Part shown: positions 8,450 to 16,741 of the stretch, in pieces
Numbering within the stretch: the first letter of the stretch is position 1
Layout: the number at the start of each line of letters is the position of its first letter
DNA from: Candidatus Desulfovibrio intestinipullorum
GTDB lineage: Bacteria > Desulfobacterota > Desulfovibrionia > Desulfovibrionales > Desulfovibrionaceae
Direction of reading: 5' to 3'
DNA: 38,490 nt
NCBI GenBank assembly: GCA_019113165.1
Contig: DXHV01000065.1
Coordinates: 1 to 38,490 of the forward strand
Position numbers and translations under genes: made by a program
The notes under the pieces: generated by a model
Told to the model about the DNA's origin: nothing
Databases searched by the model: none
The model's input: only the letters and a program-made list of their open reading frames with translations

Positions 8450-10318
8450 TTGGATACTCTGCGCCCCTATCAGCACATGGCTGTGGATACGCTCATCCGC
8501 CTGGCCCCAGCCAAGCAGTTTCTGCTCCTGCAGGCGGCAACTGGTGCCGGCAAGACCGTCATGGCCAGTCACATCATGCAGTACTATGCCGGGAAGTGGA
8601 AGTTTCGCTGTCTTTTTCTGGCGCACAAGGCCATCCTGGTGCGGCAGGCCCTGAAACGCATGCAGGCCAGCTTTGCCGACGCGGACTTCAACGTGGACTG
8701 CCTGTGCGCCTCGGTGCAGAAGCCCGGAGTGGCCAGGGAGCGCATCATCGTGGCCTCGCCCCAGACCCTGGCCAGGCGTCTGGACGATCTGCCGCGCATT
8801 GACGTCGTGCTCATCGACGAATGCCACCGGGTGCCGCCCAAAGGCCAGAAGTCGCTCTATGCGGACGTTATCGAGGCCGTGATCGCAGCCCGTCCCAATG
8901 CCCGCATCATCGGCATTACGGCCACGCCCTGGCGACTGGGCCAGCCCTACATCTACGGGCCGAGTCTCAAGACAGGGCAGGAATGCTGGTGGGACAGCCT
9001 GGATGTGCACATCTCCATTGCCGAGCTGCAGGCCCAGGGCTGGCTTGCGCCTCTGACGGCCTTAAGCTGTGCGCCGGAAGAGGATCTTTTGCATTTGCCC
9101 GTGGGTGCCTCTGGCGACTTCAGGGAGGATGCCCTGGAGGCCACCCTGCTCAAGCCCCTGCATCTGGGCAGTGCCGTCAAGGCCGTGCAGCAGCATGCTG
9201 CCGACAGGGGACACATTGCCGTCTTCTGCGTCACCATAGCCCATGCCAGGACCCTGGCCGACCGCTTTGCCGCAGCGGGCATTCCGGCCGCAGCCATCGA
9301 CTCCAAAGCCGGCAACGAGGCCAATCAGGCGGTTCTGGCCGCCTTTGCCAGAGGCTCCATCCGCGTCTTGTGCTCGGTGGGCATGCTCACCGAAGGCTGG
9401 GACTGTCCGCAGACCGACTGCCTTGTGCTGTGCAGACCCACCCTTTCCCCGGCACTCTACGTGCAGATGGTGGGGCGCGGCCTGCGCATCAGCGAGGGCA
9501 AGAAGGACTGCCTTCTGCTCGACCTGTCGTGCAACGTCCTCCGCCACGGTTCTCCCAATGCCCCGCGCATACGCCTGGGTGCCGGCCTGGGTCTGGAGGC
9601 CTTTGGCCTGGGGGCCGGCAGTTCGGACGAAGTGCCCGAGCGCCGCTGCCCCTTCTGCGATGCCCTGCTTGCCGAAGAGGCCGGCCTCAGCTGTCCGCAG
9701 TGCCAGGCGCCCTTCTTCGAGTTCGAGGAACAGGGCCGGGCGTTTCAGCGCATCAATCTGGCCCAGCTGGAGCGCTCTATGCGCAGGGGTGATGAGGTGC
9801 GCAGGCTAAGAGAGGAGGCCGAAGCTCTGGAACGGGCCAGGGAAAAGGCCAGGCAGGAAGAACAGGCCAGGCGCAAGGCGGCCCACAAGGCCAGTCTCAT
9901 CAATCAGGGCGAACCCGCCAGGGCCCGTGTCTGCAGCCATACAAACCCTGAAGTGTATCAGATACGAAACGGCCCCGCGGCTGGTGCCGTAGCCCTCAAG
10001 TTCGACATTCTGGTCGAGGTGCCGGGGGTGGGACGCAGAAACGTGCAGGTCATCCTGGATCCGGAAGGCGCCATGGGGCGCAAGTCCCGCACGGCCTACT
10101 GGGCCCTGCAGGACAGCAGGGATTTCTGGAAGGTCTGCGGCCAGGGGACCTTTCCTGCCAGCAGGGCCGGTCTCGTGGCCCGCTGGCCCATGGTGCGCAT
10201 CCCCGCAGAACTGCTTATCAAGCAGACTTCGGGCGGCTGGATCCGGATTCTGTGGAAGGAGCCTCAGCAAAAGAGCGCCAGAAAGAAGACGGCACAGGCA
10301 GCCCAAAAACAGGACTGA
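8450..10318 (+). CDS. Superfamily 2 DEAD/DEAH-box helicase with zinc ribbon
   Basis: I place the start at a TTG (8450), because AGGAAGG (8434-8440) sits 9 nt upstream and the protein then begins M-DTLRPYQ, the usual start of this helicase type. The product is 622 residues. Helicase motifs in order: Q-motif RPYQ (5-8), Walker A AATGAGKT (29-36), DECH (123-126), TATPWR (158-163), TEGWDCP (314-320) and QMVGRGLR (339-346). A four-cysteine zinc ribbon follows (C400, C403, C415, C418), then a charged coiled coil (440-480) and a C-terminal domain (500-615) that I do not recognise. Expected activity is ATP-dependent unwinding or remodelling of DNA or RNA. The general layout resembles COG1061-type helicases, some of which occur in phages. 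The two flanking proline-rich genes give no obvious functional link. Confidence 0.88.
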   Translation: MDTLRPYQHMAVDTLIRLAPAKQFLLLQAATGAGKTVMASHIMQYYAGKWKFRCLFLAHKAILVRQALKRMQASFADADFNVDCLCASVQKPGVARERIIVASPQTLARRLDDLPRIDVVLIDECHRVPPKGQKSLYADVIEAVIAARPNARIIGITATPWRLGQPYIYGPSLKTGQECWWDSLDVHISIAELQAQGWLAPLTALSCAPEEDLLHLPVGASGDFREDALEATLLKPLHLGSAVKAVQQHAADRGHIAVFCVTIAHARTLADRFAAAGIPAAAIDSKAGNEANQAVLAAFARGSIRVLCSVGMLTEGWDCPQTDCLVLCRPTLSPALYVQMVGRGLRISEGKKDCLLLDLSCNVLRHGSPNAPRIRLGAGLGLEAFGLGAGSSDEVPERRCPFCDALLAEEAGLSCPQCQAPFFEFEEQGRAFQRINLAQLERSMRRGDEVRRLREEAEALERAREKARQEEQARRKAAHKASLINQGEPARARVCSHTNPEVYQIRNGPAAGAVALKFDILVEVPGVGRRNVQVILDPEGAMGRKSRTAYWALQDSRDFWKVCGQGTFPASRAGLVARWPMVRIPAELLIKQTSGGWIRILWKEPQQKSARKKTAQAAQKQD

Positions 10319-10321
10319 AGC

Positions 10322-10374
10322 CCTGCCACAGCCCCCTTTGCGGCAGGACACAGAAGGGCACTCTTTTTTTGTTT
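10322..10374 (+). terminator. Weak terminator candidate after the helicase
   Basis: CCTGCC pairs with GGCAGG around a loop of about 14 nt, but the T-rich tract (from about 10363) begins some 15 nt after the stem, so this is not a classical terminator. Confidence 0.3.
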
Positions 10375-10566
10375 TTTTCTAAGCTCTCTGTTTTCGTCTT
10401 CTTTTGCACACTTTGCCCAGTTGTGCGTCTTGGCAGGGCACCTGCAAATGCGTAGAACTGCAGATAAGGAAAAGAAGAATTCCTGTCTTTCTTCTACTAC
10501 CCCGTGCCCGCTCACGGGCACAACAGTCTGCTTTCTCTTTCCTGCCTCATCCATGGAGAGATGTGT

Positions 10567-10884
10567 ATGCAAAGACGCAATTTCCTCATGGCCCTGTGCG
10601 CCCTGGCCGGCAGTGCACTGCTTGGCGGCTGCGTGCAGTCGCCGTACTACAATGAACCCTATTACGGCCATCGTCCGCCTCCGCCTCCGCCGCCGCGCGG
10701 TCACCGTCCCCCGCCGCCTCCGCCGCGTGGCCATCGTCCGCCTCCGCCGAAACCCGGTGGACGGCCCGATCCAGGTCCAAAGCCCGGCGGCCCTAGACCT
10801 GGCGGCCCCAGACCTGGCGGTCCGAGACCCGGTGGCGACCACAGGCCCGGTGGCGGTCCGAGACCTGGCGGCCCGCACAGATAG
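10567..10884 (+). CDS. Proline/glycine-rich Tat-type lipoprotein
   Basis: A 105-residue protein. An ATG at 10561 is also in frame, but GGAG (10555-10558) is correctly spaced only for the ATG at 10567. The leader MQRRNFLMALCALAGSALLG begins with a twin-arginine motif (QRRNFLM) and ends in a lipobox (LLGGC), so a lipid-anchored exported protein is likely. The mature part has blocks of HRPPPPPP-RG, then KPGG-R and repeated GGPRP up to the end. It is similar in design, though not in repeat sequence, to the protein at 7615-7935 on the other side of the helicase. Low complexity prevents a functional call; binding to envelope polymers is only a guess. A hairpin terminator follows. Confidence 0.72.
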   Translation: MQRRNFLMALCALAGSALLGGCVQSPYYNEPYYGHRPPPPPPPRGHRPPPPPPRGHRPPPPKPGGRPDPGPKPGGPRPGGPRPGGPRPGGDHRPGGGPRPGGPHR

Positions 10885-10937
10885 TCTGACGCTGGCAGTC
10901 TGACAGAATACGACTGGCTGTCCGCACGTTCCCAAGC

Positions 10938-10976
10938 CCCTCTTCACGCACTCCTGCTGAAGAGGGTCTTTTCTTC
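10938..10976 (+). terminator. Terminator after the proline-rich lipoprotein
   Basis: CCCTCTTCA (10938-10946) pairs perfectly with TGAAGAGGG (10958-10966), and TCTTTTCTTC follows directly. Confidence 0.75.
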
Positions 10977-11282
10977 TGGTCAGACTTACCCAGACAATGC
11001 AGGGGACAGGGCTCTTCTTCCCGCGAACATGCAGAAAGAAGCATCTGAAGAAGAAGGAAGGATCAGGACAAGTGTTTGAAAAAGAATCCAAGGAGCATGA
11101 GCACAAGTTGTGGATTGAGAGCAATGGCACACAAAGTGGGCGAAAGCGCGTGTAAAACGTCCCTTTCCCCTTAAGTTTTTCTCTCTCACGGCCGAAAAGG
11201 CATGTAGAACGCCTCTTTGTGGCAGCACAAGGGGTCTTGTCCTTTTTCCAACACTTTTCTCCTCTCACCAAGGTTTTTTGTC
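10977..11282. other. Intergenic stretch, nothing recognised
   Basis: About 300 bp without a convincing gene. A short frame from the ATG at 11098 has AAGGAG only one nucleotide away and no similarity to anything I know. It presumably holds the promoter of the following zinc-ribbon gene. Confidence 0.4.
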
Positions 11283-11702
11283 ATGATTTCCAACGCTGCC
11301 TTCACAGAACTCAGAGATTTGCTCAGAAGCGGCGAGTCCGAAAAGGCACGGGATCTGCTCCTGGCTCTGCAGGCCGGCTATTTCACCCTCATGGAGGAAA
11401 TCCAGCATCTGCAGCTGCGTGTCCACACCTTTGAAGAGCTGCTCCCTGTTGCCGGCCATGTGTGCACACGCAACGGCCTCGTCTGGATAGAGACGGAAGC
11501 CGGCCTCAAGGGCCCCTTCTGTCCCCTGTGCCACAGTACGGACGGCAGTCTCATCCGTCTGGAAGACGAGGGGGCCGAGGCAGACAGCCAGTGGCACTGT
11601 CCCTCCTGCGAAGCGCACTATCCCCATGGCTGCCCTGATACGGACAGGCACAGGGCAGTGGTCCTTCCCTTCCAAAAAACCTGCCGAAAACTCGGGCTCT
11701 AA
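11283..11702 (+). CDS. Small double-CxxC (zinc-ribbon) protein, function unknown
   Basis: A 139-residue protein starts at the ATG at 11283 (MISNAAF...), with a modest AAGG about 10 nt upstream; the frame is open further up but without a better start. Residues 5-55 are helical and probably form a short coiled coil (LRDLLRSGESEKARDLL, FTLMEEIQHLQLRVHTFEEL). Two CxxC pairs follow, C80-PL-C83 and C106-PS-C109, spaced as in a rubredoxin-like or zinc-ribbon knuckle. There is no signal peptide, so it is cytoplasmic. The pattern suits nucleic-acid or protein binding, but I do not recognise the family. A shared bidirectional terminator separates it from the converging transporter gene. Confidence 0.7.
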   Translation: MISNAAFTELRDLLRSGESEKARDLLLALQAGYFTLMEEIQHLQLRVHTFEELLPVAGHVCTRNGLVWIETEAGLKGPFCPLCHSTDGSLIRLEDEGAEADSQWHCPSCEAHYPHGCPDTDRHRAVVLPFQKTCRKLGL

Positions 11703-11729
11703 CCCGGTTTTGCGGGCTGCTCACACTGC

Positions 11730-11771
11730 AAAAGGGAGAAGAGGCATGGCGACCTCCTCTCCCTTTTCTTG
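11730..11771. terminator. Bidirectional terminator
   Basis: AAAAGGGAGAAGAGG (11730-11744) pairs with 11753-11767 with one mismatch; the A and T ends give a U tract on both strands. It lies between two converging genes. Confidence 0.8.
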
Positions 11772-11838
11772 CATGCAGCCGGAACTGAAAAAGGACGTTC
11801 CGCGCAGAGACTTGCAGGCTCTCTGCGAGCCGTTCCGT

Positions 11839-12801
11839 CTACTGATGCTGCGGACTCTTGCGGATGAAATAGTGCCTGATGTAGACCCTGAAACTGTGCC
11901 TGTGGCGCACCACCAGAACGACGGACGAAATGGTGACAAGACAGGCTATGATGGTGCTGGAGGTGATGGTCTCGCCGCCCAGGAGCCAGCCAAGAAGGAT
12001 GCCTATGACCGGCACCACGTATTCGTAGGAGACGGCCAGCGAGACCGAGACATGGGCAAGGAGCCAGAGATAGCTGCCATAAGCCAGGAAGGATCCGCCC
12101 ACTACCATCCAGGCAAAGGCCGTGACATTGGCGGCTTTGAGGTTTTCCAGATGGATGCTTGAGCCCTCGCCAAGGACAAGGGCCACGATCAGGCTCTCTA
12201 TGCCTCCGATCAGAAGAATGAGGCCCGTGCTCTCCAGCATGGGCATGTCCCTGGAGACGGACACCTTCTTCAAAAGGAGGGACCCGGAGACCCAGCCCAT
12301 GACGGCACCAAGAAGAATGACCACGCCAAGGATGGTGCCTGTTCCGGCACTCTGTTCGGACCAGGAGAGAAAGACCACGCCGCAGGCGCCTGCAATCATG
12401 CCTATGCACTGGGGCAGATTGGGCGCAGGTTCACCAGCAAAGAGGAAGGCGCCCACCAGCATGAAGATGGGCGTGGAGCTCATGATCACGGCAGCCACCA
12501 TGGAGGACACCTGCGTCTGGCCAAGGACCAGAAAACCGCCGGAGGCGGTCACCAGCAGCATGGCCAGCCCGGACAGCACCCCGAGCTCGCGCAGCGTCGG
12601 CCTGCGCCACTTGCCCTTCAGGCACAGGGCGCAGCCGACCATCAAAAGCCCTGCCAGAATGTTTCTGACGCCGCAGACAAGGAAGGGGCCCGCAATTTCC
12701 AGGCTCAGCTTGTTGCCAAGGTAGACACTGCCCCAGGAGATGTACACCAGGATGAGCATGGCCAGGACAAGATGGGCTGGCTGTTTGGATGTTGTTTTCA
12801 T
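11839..12801 (-). CDS. EamA/DMT-family membrane transporter
   Basis: This 320-residue protein starts at the ATG at 12801 (MKTTSKQPAHLVLAM...). The ribosome site is weak, and the frame is open upstream without a good alternative. About ten hydrophobic helices form two EamA repeats. The first begins LVLAMLILVYISWGSVYLGN and contains FLVCGVRNILAGLLM and VSSMVAAVIMSSTPIF; the second contains WVSGSLLLKK, ASYLWLLAHVSVSLA-type segments and EYVVPVIGILLGWLLGGE. The family exports or imports small metabolites such as amino acids and their analogues across the inner membrane; the substrate cannot be read from the sequence. It ends converging on the zinc-ribbon gene and forms its own unit. A second EamA protein at 29116 is not a close copy. 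Confidence 0.88.
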   Translation of the reverse strand: MKTTSKQPAHLVLAMLILVYISWGSVYLGNKLSLEIAGPFLVCGVRNILAGLLMVGCALCLKGKWRRPTLRELGVLSGLAMLLVTASGGFLVLGQTQVSSMVAAVIMSSTPIFMLVGAFLFAGEPAPNLPQCIGMIAGACGVVFLSWSEQSAGTGTILGVVILLGAVMGWVSGSLLLKKVSVSRDMPMLESTGLILLIGGIESLIVALVLGEGSSIHLENLKAANVTAFAWMVVGGSFLAYGSYLWLLAHVSVSLAVSYEYVVPVIGILLGWLLGGETITSSTIIACLVTISSVVLVVRHRHSFRVYIRHYFIRKSPQHQ

Positions 12802-12992
12802 AAGAAGGTCAAAATATTGACATTGTTTGATTATTTGAGGGATGCGGTGGGGAATCCGAAGGCGAGTTCTCTCTTTTTCCCCTTGCCTTGTCAACAGGCT
12901 TTGTGGTGACATTTTGGAAAAGGCAGCCGGCATGAAGAAGCAGGCCCCTGGCCTACGGACAACAGAGCCTTGCCTTTTTCCAGACAATAAGG

Positions 12993-13029
12993 AAGGGAGG
13001 CAGCAGGCTCTTCACCTGCTGCCTCCCTT
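12993..13029 (-). terminator. Hairpin after the LapA-like gene
   Basis: AAGGGAGGCAGCAGG (12993-13007) pairs fully with 13015-13029 around a 7-nt loop. The U tract on the minus strand is short, so termination may be partial. Confidence 0.6.
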
Positions 13030-13060
13030 TCTGAAAAAAAACTGTTGTCAGAGGCCGGAA

Positions 13061-13546
13061 TTACGCCTTGGTCGGCGTTGCACTGGCGCTGGCATCAATG
13101 GTCAGCTGCTTGATGTCAATGCTGTTGTTCTTCTTGGCCTTCTTGCGTTCCTCTTCCCAGCTCTTCTTGCGGCTTTCATAGCCTTCCCTGTACTTTTCAA
13201 GCAGAGCAGGACGATCTTCCATGGCGGCACTGGCCATCTGGCGGATCTGGGCAACCATCTGCAGCTGTTCATTCTGCATGGTACGCACTCTCCAGCCGGC
13301 ACGCACTGCCCTGGCGCTCATGCTCACCCTGTCCCACATAAGCAGAAGGAAGCAGAACACGGCCCCCAGCAGGAAGGCGGCAATCACCACAAAATAGAAC
13401 GGAAGCTTCACGGTCTCCGTGGAAGGAAGAAGCAGAAGATTGAGCTGGAGTGCCACTTCCCTGGAAAGAGCCACCTGATTCTGACACAGGAAGACCATGG
13501 CAAGGAAGAAAAAGAGCACCAGTACCAGCGCTTTGATGTACTGCAT
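13061..13546 (-). CDS. LapA-domain (DUF1049) inner-membrane protein
   Basis: A 161-residue protein with AGAGGGG well placed before its ATG. It has a first membrane helix at residues 5-20 (KALVLVLFFFLAMVFLCQNQ), a short periplasmic part with beta-like LQLNLLLLPSTETVKLP, a second helix at about 49-70 (FYFVVIAAFLLGAVFCFLLL) and then a cytoplasmic charged helical tail (80-145, LLEKYREGYESRKKSWEEER). This is the LapA layout; in E. coli LapA works with LapB in controlling lipopolysaccharide synthesis through LpxC turnover. The Desulfovibrio relative may scaffold envelope assembly similarly, but no LapB-like TPR protein lies beside it. It appears to be a single-gene unit. Confidence 0.75.
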   Translation of the reverse strand: MQYIKALVLVLFFFLAMVFLCQNQVALSREVALQLNLLLLPSTETVKLPFYFVVIAAFLLGAVFCFLLLMWDRVSMSARAVRAGWRVRTMQNEQLQMVAQIRQMASAAMEDRPALLEKYREGYESRKKSWEEERKKAKKNNSIDIKQLTIDASASATPTKA

Positions 13547-13994
13547 AAGACTACCCCTCTTGATAGGACAGGCGCTGCCTCAGACCGGCAAAAAGGGCCT
13601 GCTTCACGCTGTCCGCAGCATTAGGCCATACAGGGCACTGTGCTGATGTCATCCCCCTGCCCTTCCTGCTTCAGTGAAGCGGATCCGAAGACTGACACGC
13701 AATAAGCATTGGTCCCCGGAAAAGGACAGTCGGCCCCTCTCCGATTCTTTATGCCAATCAGCTCTGGCCTTGTTTCCCGAGCCATTAGAGCACAGGAAAT
13801 CACATAATGCAAGAAACGAAGAAACGAGCAGCACTCCGTAAGTCGTCTCAACAATAGAGAATCACAGAAAAAAGCTTCTCCTGTTCTTCGGAGAAAAGTG
13901 TCGGCAGGGCACCGTTGCCCGAAGCCTGCCTGCTGCAGCAGGGAGCCGGGAAACGCTCCGTCCCGTCTTTCGGAACGAGTCCGGGGGCTCGCTG
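13547..13994. other. Intergenic stretch, nothing recognised
   Basis: About 450 bp between two minus-strand genes. It must hold the promoter of the LapA-like gene and the end of the PadR unit. I find no clear hairpin-T terminator, RNA gene or small gene with a ribosome site. Confidence 0.4.
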
Positions 13995-14303
13995 TCAGGA
14001 AAAGTTCAGGGCTGCCAGGGCAAGAACGCAGGCCGTGCCCATGAGCACGGCACACTCGGCGCCAAAGAGTCTGAGCTGCGACACAGGCCAGGCCAGGGGA
14101 TTGAACTGGCGGCGCACGCCCAGGCGCGGCAGGCGCACAAGGACATACAGGCCGTAGACAAACAGCAGAGAAAGCACGGCTGACACGCTCGCGGCCTCCA
14201 GGGTGGACAGATGAGCCCTGCCCACAAGGCGCCTGTAGAGCAGCAGTTCGAGAATCCAGGGCGCAAAGCCGAGAATGCTCAGGCCAAAGCCTCTGCGAAA
14301 CAT
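13995..14303 (-). CDS. Small membrane protein in a PadR unit
   Basis: A 102-residue protein. The ATG at 14303 has an excellent AAGGAGGAG upstream and is preferred to the longer open frame, whose upstream part is only the shadow of the PadR tail. Three hydrophobic helices are visible: about residues 6-23 (GLSILGFAPWILELLL), 38-57 (SVSAVLSLLFVYGLYVLV) and 82-99 (ECAVLMGTACVLALAAL). Basic loops (YRRLVGR, RLPRLGVRR) suggest the orientation. It is 80 bp after the PadR gene on the same strand. PadR regulators often sit with the membrane protein whose expression they control, so it is likely the regulated partner. I do not recognise the family. Confidence 0.7.
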   Translation of the reverse strand: MFRRGFGLSILGFAPWILELLLYRRLVGRAHLSTLEAASVSAVLSLLFVYGLYVLVRLPRLGVRRQFNPLAWPVSQLRLFGAECAVLMGTACVLALAALNFS

Positions 14304-14382
14304 GGTCTCCTCCTTCCAAAGCGGGACGCTTGCGCGGCACAAGCCCGGGTTTTGTGGCCGAAGCCTGCCGCTTCGTGGCCGG

Positions 14383-14991
14383 TCACCGGGATTGTTCACG
14401 AGGATCCTGCAGAGATCGCCCCGGGACGCTCTCCCTGCAGCAGCCGGAATCCCTTGCCTGGTCCGGGGCGCGGCCTTGCAAACGATCTGGTTCCGGACGC
14501 TCCAGTTCCGAACATTCCGGCTCTGAACAATCCTGCTGCCCGTCCGCAGGTCGGGCCGGTGCTCCTGTGCCGTCACGGACCATGCCCGTCCTGTCCGCTG
14601 TGCCCGGACCTGCCTCTGCCGCCCTGCTGTCTGTGCCCCTGTCCAGAAGCTCAAGCACTGCACCTATGTGGCTGCGGGCTGTTTTCAGGGACTGCTGCCA
14701 GCGCCTGAGGCATTCCAGGCCCGTGTCCGTCACGGCATAGACATTGCGGGCCGGTCCGCTTTCCCCGTCGACCCTGGTGATGGTCAGGACGCCGCGCTCG
14801 ACCATGTCGCGCAGGTTGCGGTAGATGCCCGTCATGTCCGGGCAGTCTGCCGCAAAAAGGCCGGTCGCAAGCATCTTCTGCCTGAGGGCATAGCCATGCA
14901 TGGGCTCCTGCACAAGAAGGGCCAGCAGCACAGGCTGCACAAAGCGGGGCAGATGGACCCCGGAACAGGGACAGGAATCAAGACGTGTCAT
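14383..14991 (-). CDS. PadR-family transcriptional regulator
   Basis: This 202-residue protein starts at an ATG at 14991 with GGAGG six nt upstream. Residues 15-95 form the PadR winged helix: FVQPVLLALLVQEPMHGYAL, then GIYRNLRDMVERGVLTI and YAVTDTGLECLRRWQQSL. An N-terminal CPCSG (Cys8, Cys10) precedes it. The last 80 residues are low in hydrophobics and rich in Gly, Arg, Glu, Asp and Pro, so probably unfolded, and unusual for this family, which is normally 100-180 residues. It probably represses its own unit with the small membrane protein downstream. The ankyrin-type gene at 15318 is divergent, across a 326-bp gap, and could also be a target. Confidence 0.87.
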   Translation of the reverse strand: MTRLDSCPCSGVHLPRFVQPVLLALLVQEPMHGYALRQKMLATGLFAADCPDMTGIYRNLRDMVERGVLTITRVDGESGPARNVYAVTDTGLECLRRWQQSLKTARSHIGAVLELLDRGTDSRAAEAGPGTADRTGMVRDGTGAPARPADGQQDCSEPECSELERPEPDRLQGRAPDQARDSGCCRESVPGRSLQDPREQSR

Positions 14992-15317
14992 GGATCCTCC
15001 ACGAAGTCTGAAGCTGCCGGACTGTCAGCCGGACAGCTCATCGTCCCCGGGGCGGCCTTCAAAACAACGGGCGCCAGAAAAACGGCTTATCAGAAAAAGC
15101 AGTCGCTGGCCTGCTTTTTGCTTGTCCTGTTTTCAGCTCACCAGACAATGGCAGAACAGTCGGCCACAGGGACAGTGCATGCTAGCTGTCCCCTCATGCA
15201 TGCGCAAGTCGTGCGCAAAAAATTTTCGCTCTTTTCTCTTCCCCTTGGAAAAGCTTGAGGCTATGTTCTTCCATTACGCTTCGTGTATGCGCCCTGAGTT
15301 TTCTGTGGGGATTGCCC
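14992..15317. other. Divergent promoter region, PadR gene and ankyrin gene
   Basis: This stretch has no gene. TGCGCA occurs twice 5 bp apart near 15200 (in the order TGCGCA-AGTCG-TGCGCA) and could be part of a regulator site; this is only an observation. No clear sigma-70 pair stands out. Confidence 0.35.
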
Positions 15318-16619
15318 ATGTACAGATTTTATACACCACTGCGCCTGTGCGTTCTTGCCGTCCTGTTCCTGCTTCTCTCCGGCCTGTGCCCCGACACGGC
15401 TGCCCGGGCTGCGGACACAGGCCTGTGCCCGGACGGGCAGGGATCGGTCCGGGCTACCGGGGAGGCGGCTGCCGTGACCCTGCAGGAGCCCGCAGGTTTT
15501 GCGCCGGCCTCTCCCGCCGTGCCTGCCAATGAGTCTGCCGATACTCCTGTCGATGCGCCGGCACCGGTTTTCCCCAAGGATACGGATACCATTGTCCGCG
15601 ATTCCCTCAGAGCTCCCGTTGTCCCCTACGAGGATCTGGGCATTCCCAGGGATCCCACCCTGTGGCTGCACGACTCCATCCGCAGGGGCAGTGTGCGCGA
15701 GGTGCATGCAGCCCTCACTGCCGGCGCACAGCTGACCGAGGAAGTGCTCTTTCTGGCGGCCATCTATACCGATGCGGCAACCCTGGACTTTCTGCTGCAG
15801 CGGGCAGGGTACAGACCCACGGCCCGCTTCTCCCTGGGCATGAAGGCCCTGGAGCATCAGAGCGACAGCCAGGCCGGCCTGGCCATACGGCGCAGGATTG
15901 TCAGTCTGCTTGCCTGCGGCTCGCACACCAGCAGCCTGCAGGACGTCACCCTGCTGCATCTTGCGGCCCTCACCGGCAACACGGATGTCGCACGCTTCCT
16001 GTTTGCCCAGGGCCTCTCGCCCAATGCCGTCATGAGCAATGGGGCTACGCCCATGAATGTGGCCCTTTCTGCCTGGCTGCGTGCCTGGAACCCCATGCGC
16101 ATGGCCGTAAACGTCTTCAGGACCATAAGCCGCGATACCAATTACCCGGGCTTCATCTATGATCTTCTGGACAGGGGCGGAGAGCCTGTTCCCGATGAAC
16201 TCATGGAACAGCACAGGGACACCATGGAACGCTACCTTGTGAACCTTGCCTGCGACTTCCATGTACCCACGAAACATCAGGGCTTCATAAGCCTCTCCGA
16301 ACTTCTGGAACAAAGCTGCACCAATACGGCCTGGGGGCTCATAGAGTTCCAGTTCTTCAATCAGAACAGCCGCTATTACTGCCAGCTGGTTCTGGTCTTC
16401 CTTGGCAGGCTTAAGGAAGGCAATACCTCCCTGGCCATCCCCTTTGTCTTTCTGGACGACCGCTTTGTCCTGCCCGGAGACCGTTCCACAGGCCTGCAGT
16501 TCACCATCTGGAACAACGGCACCACGCTGACCAGGGAAGAAAGCCTGCGCTTCATGGAGAAGCTGGGCCTTGACCTGTCCGATTCGTCTTTCTGGCAGAA
16601 GATGGAGGCCAGATTCTAG
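15318..16619 (+). CDS. Exported ankyrin-repeat protein
   Basis: A 433-residue protein. I take the ATG at 15318, after GGGG at 15307-15310; an upstream TTG (15255) is possible. Residues 1-32 form a signal peptide (YTPLRLCVLAVLFLLLSGL, ARA end). A Pro/Ala-rich linker runs to about 95. Ankyrin-type helix pairs follow: about 110-165 (WLHDSIRRGSVREVHAALTA, FLAAIYTDAATLDFLLQRAG) and about 205-250 (TLLHLAALTGNTDVARFLFA, NGATPMNVALSAW). The C-terminal half (270-433) is not recognised and contains no catalytic motif I know. The protein is probably periplasmic, with protein-binding repeats. A bidirectional terminator follows. The repeats are weak in number, so I call the family with moderate certainty. 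Confidence 0.7.
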   Translation: MYRFYTPLRLCVLAVLFLLLSGLCPDTAARAADTGLCPDGQGSVRATGEAAAVTLQEPAGFAPASPAVPANESADTPVDAPAPVFPKDTDTIVRDSLRAPVVPYEDLGIPRDPTLWLHDSIRRGSVREVHAALTAGAQLTEEVLFLAAIYTDAATLDFLLQRAGYRPTARFSLGMKALEHQSDSQAGLAIRRRIVSLLACGSHTSSLQDVTLLHLAALTGNTDVARFLFAQGLSPNAVMSNGATPMNVALSAWLRAWNPMRMAVNVFRTISRDTNYPGFIYDLLDRGGEPVPDELMEQHRDTMERYLVNLACDFHVPTKHQGFISLSELLEQSCTNTAWGLIEFQFFNQNSRYYCQLVLVFLGRLKEGNTSLAIPFVFLDDRFVLPGDRSTGLQFTIWNNGTTLTREESLRFMEKLGLDLSDSSFWQKMEARF

Positions 16620-16670
16620 AAAGACGCCACATTCTGAAGGACGCCGGGTTCTGCCGTTCTGTATCGCTTC

Positions 16671-16705
16671 CACAAAAAAGACCCCATGGCGGGGGCTTTT
16701 TTGTG
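16671..16705. terminator. Bidirectional terminator after the ankyrin gene
   Basis: CACAAAAAAG-A-CCCC (16671-16685) pairs with GGGGGCTTTTTTGTG (16691-16705), with one A-G mismatch. A and T runs are inside the stem, so U tracts exist in both directions. Confidence 0.8.
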
Positions 16706-16741
16706 CAGTATTTCCGTCCTGCAGGCAGGGCATGACGGGCA

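Noticed and set aside
10220-11271. Minus-strand frame of 335 codons over the helicase end and the proline-rich lipoprotein
   Set aside because: It is antisense to two supported genes, Arg-rich only because of the Pro/Gly-rich opposite strand, and lacks a start signal.
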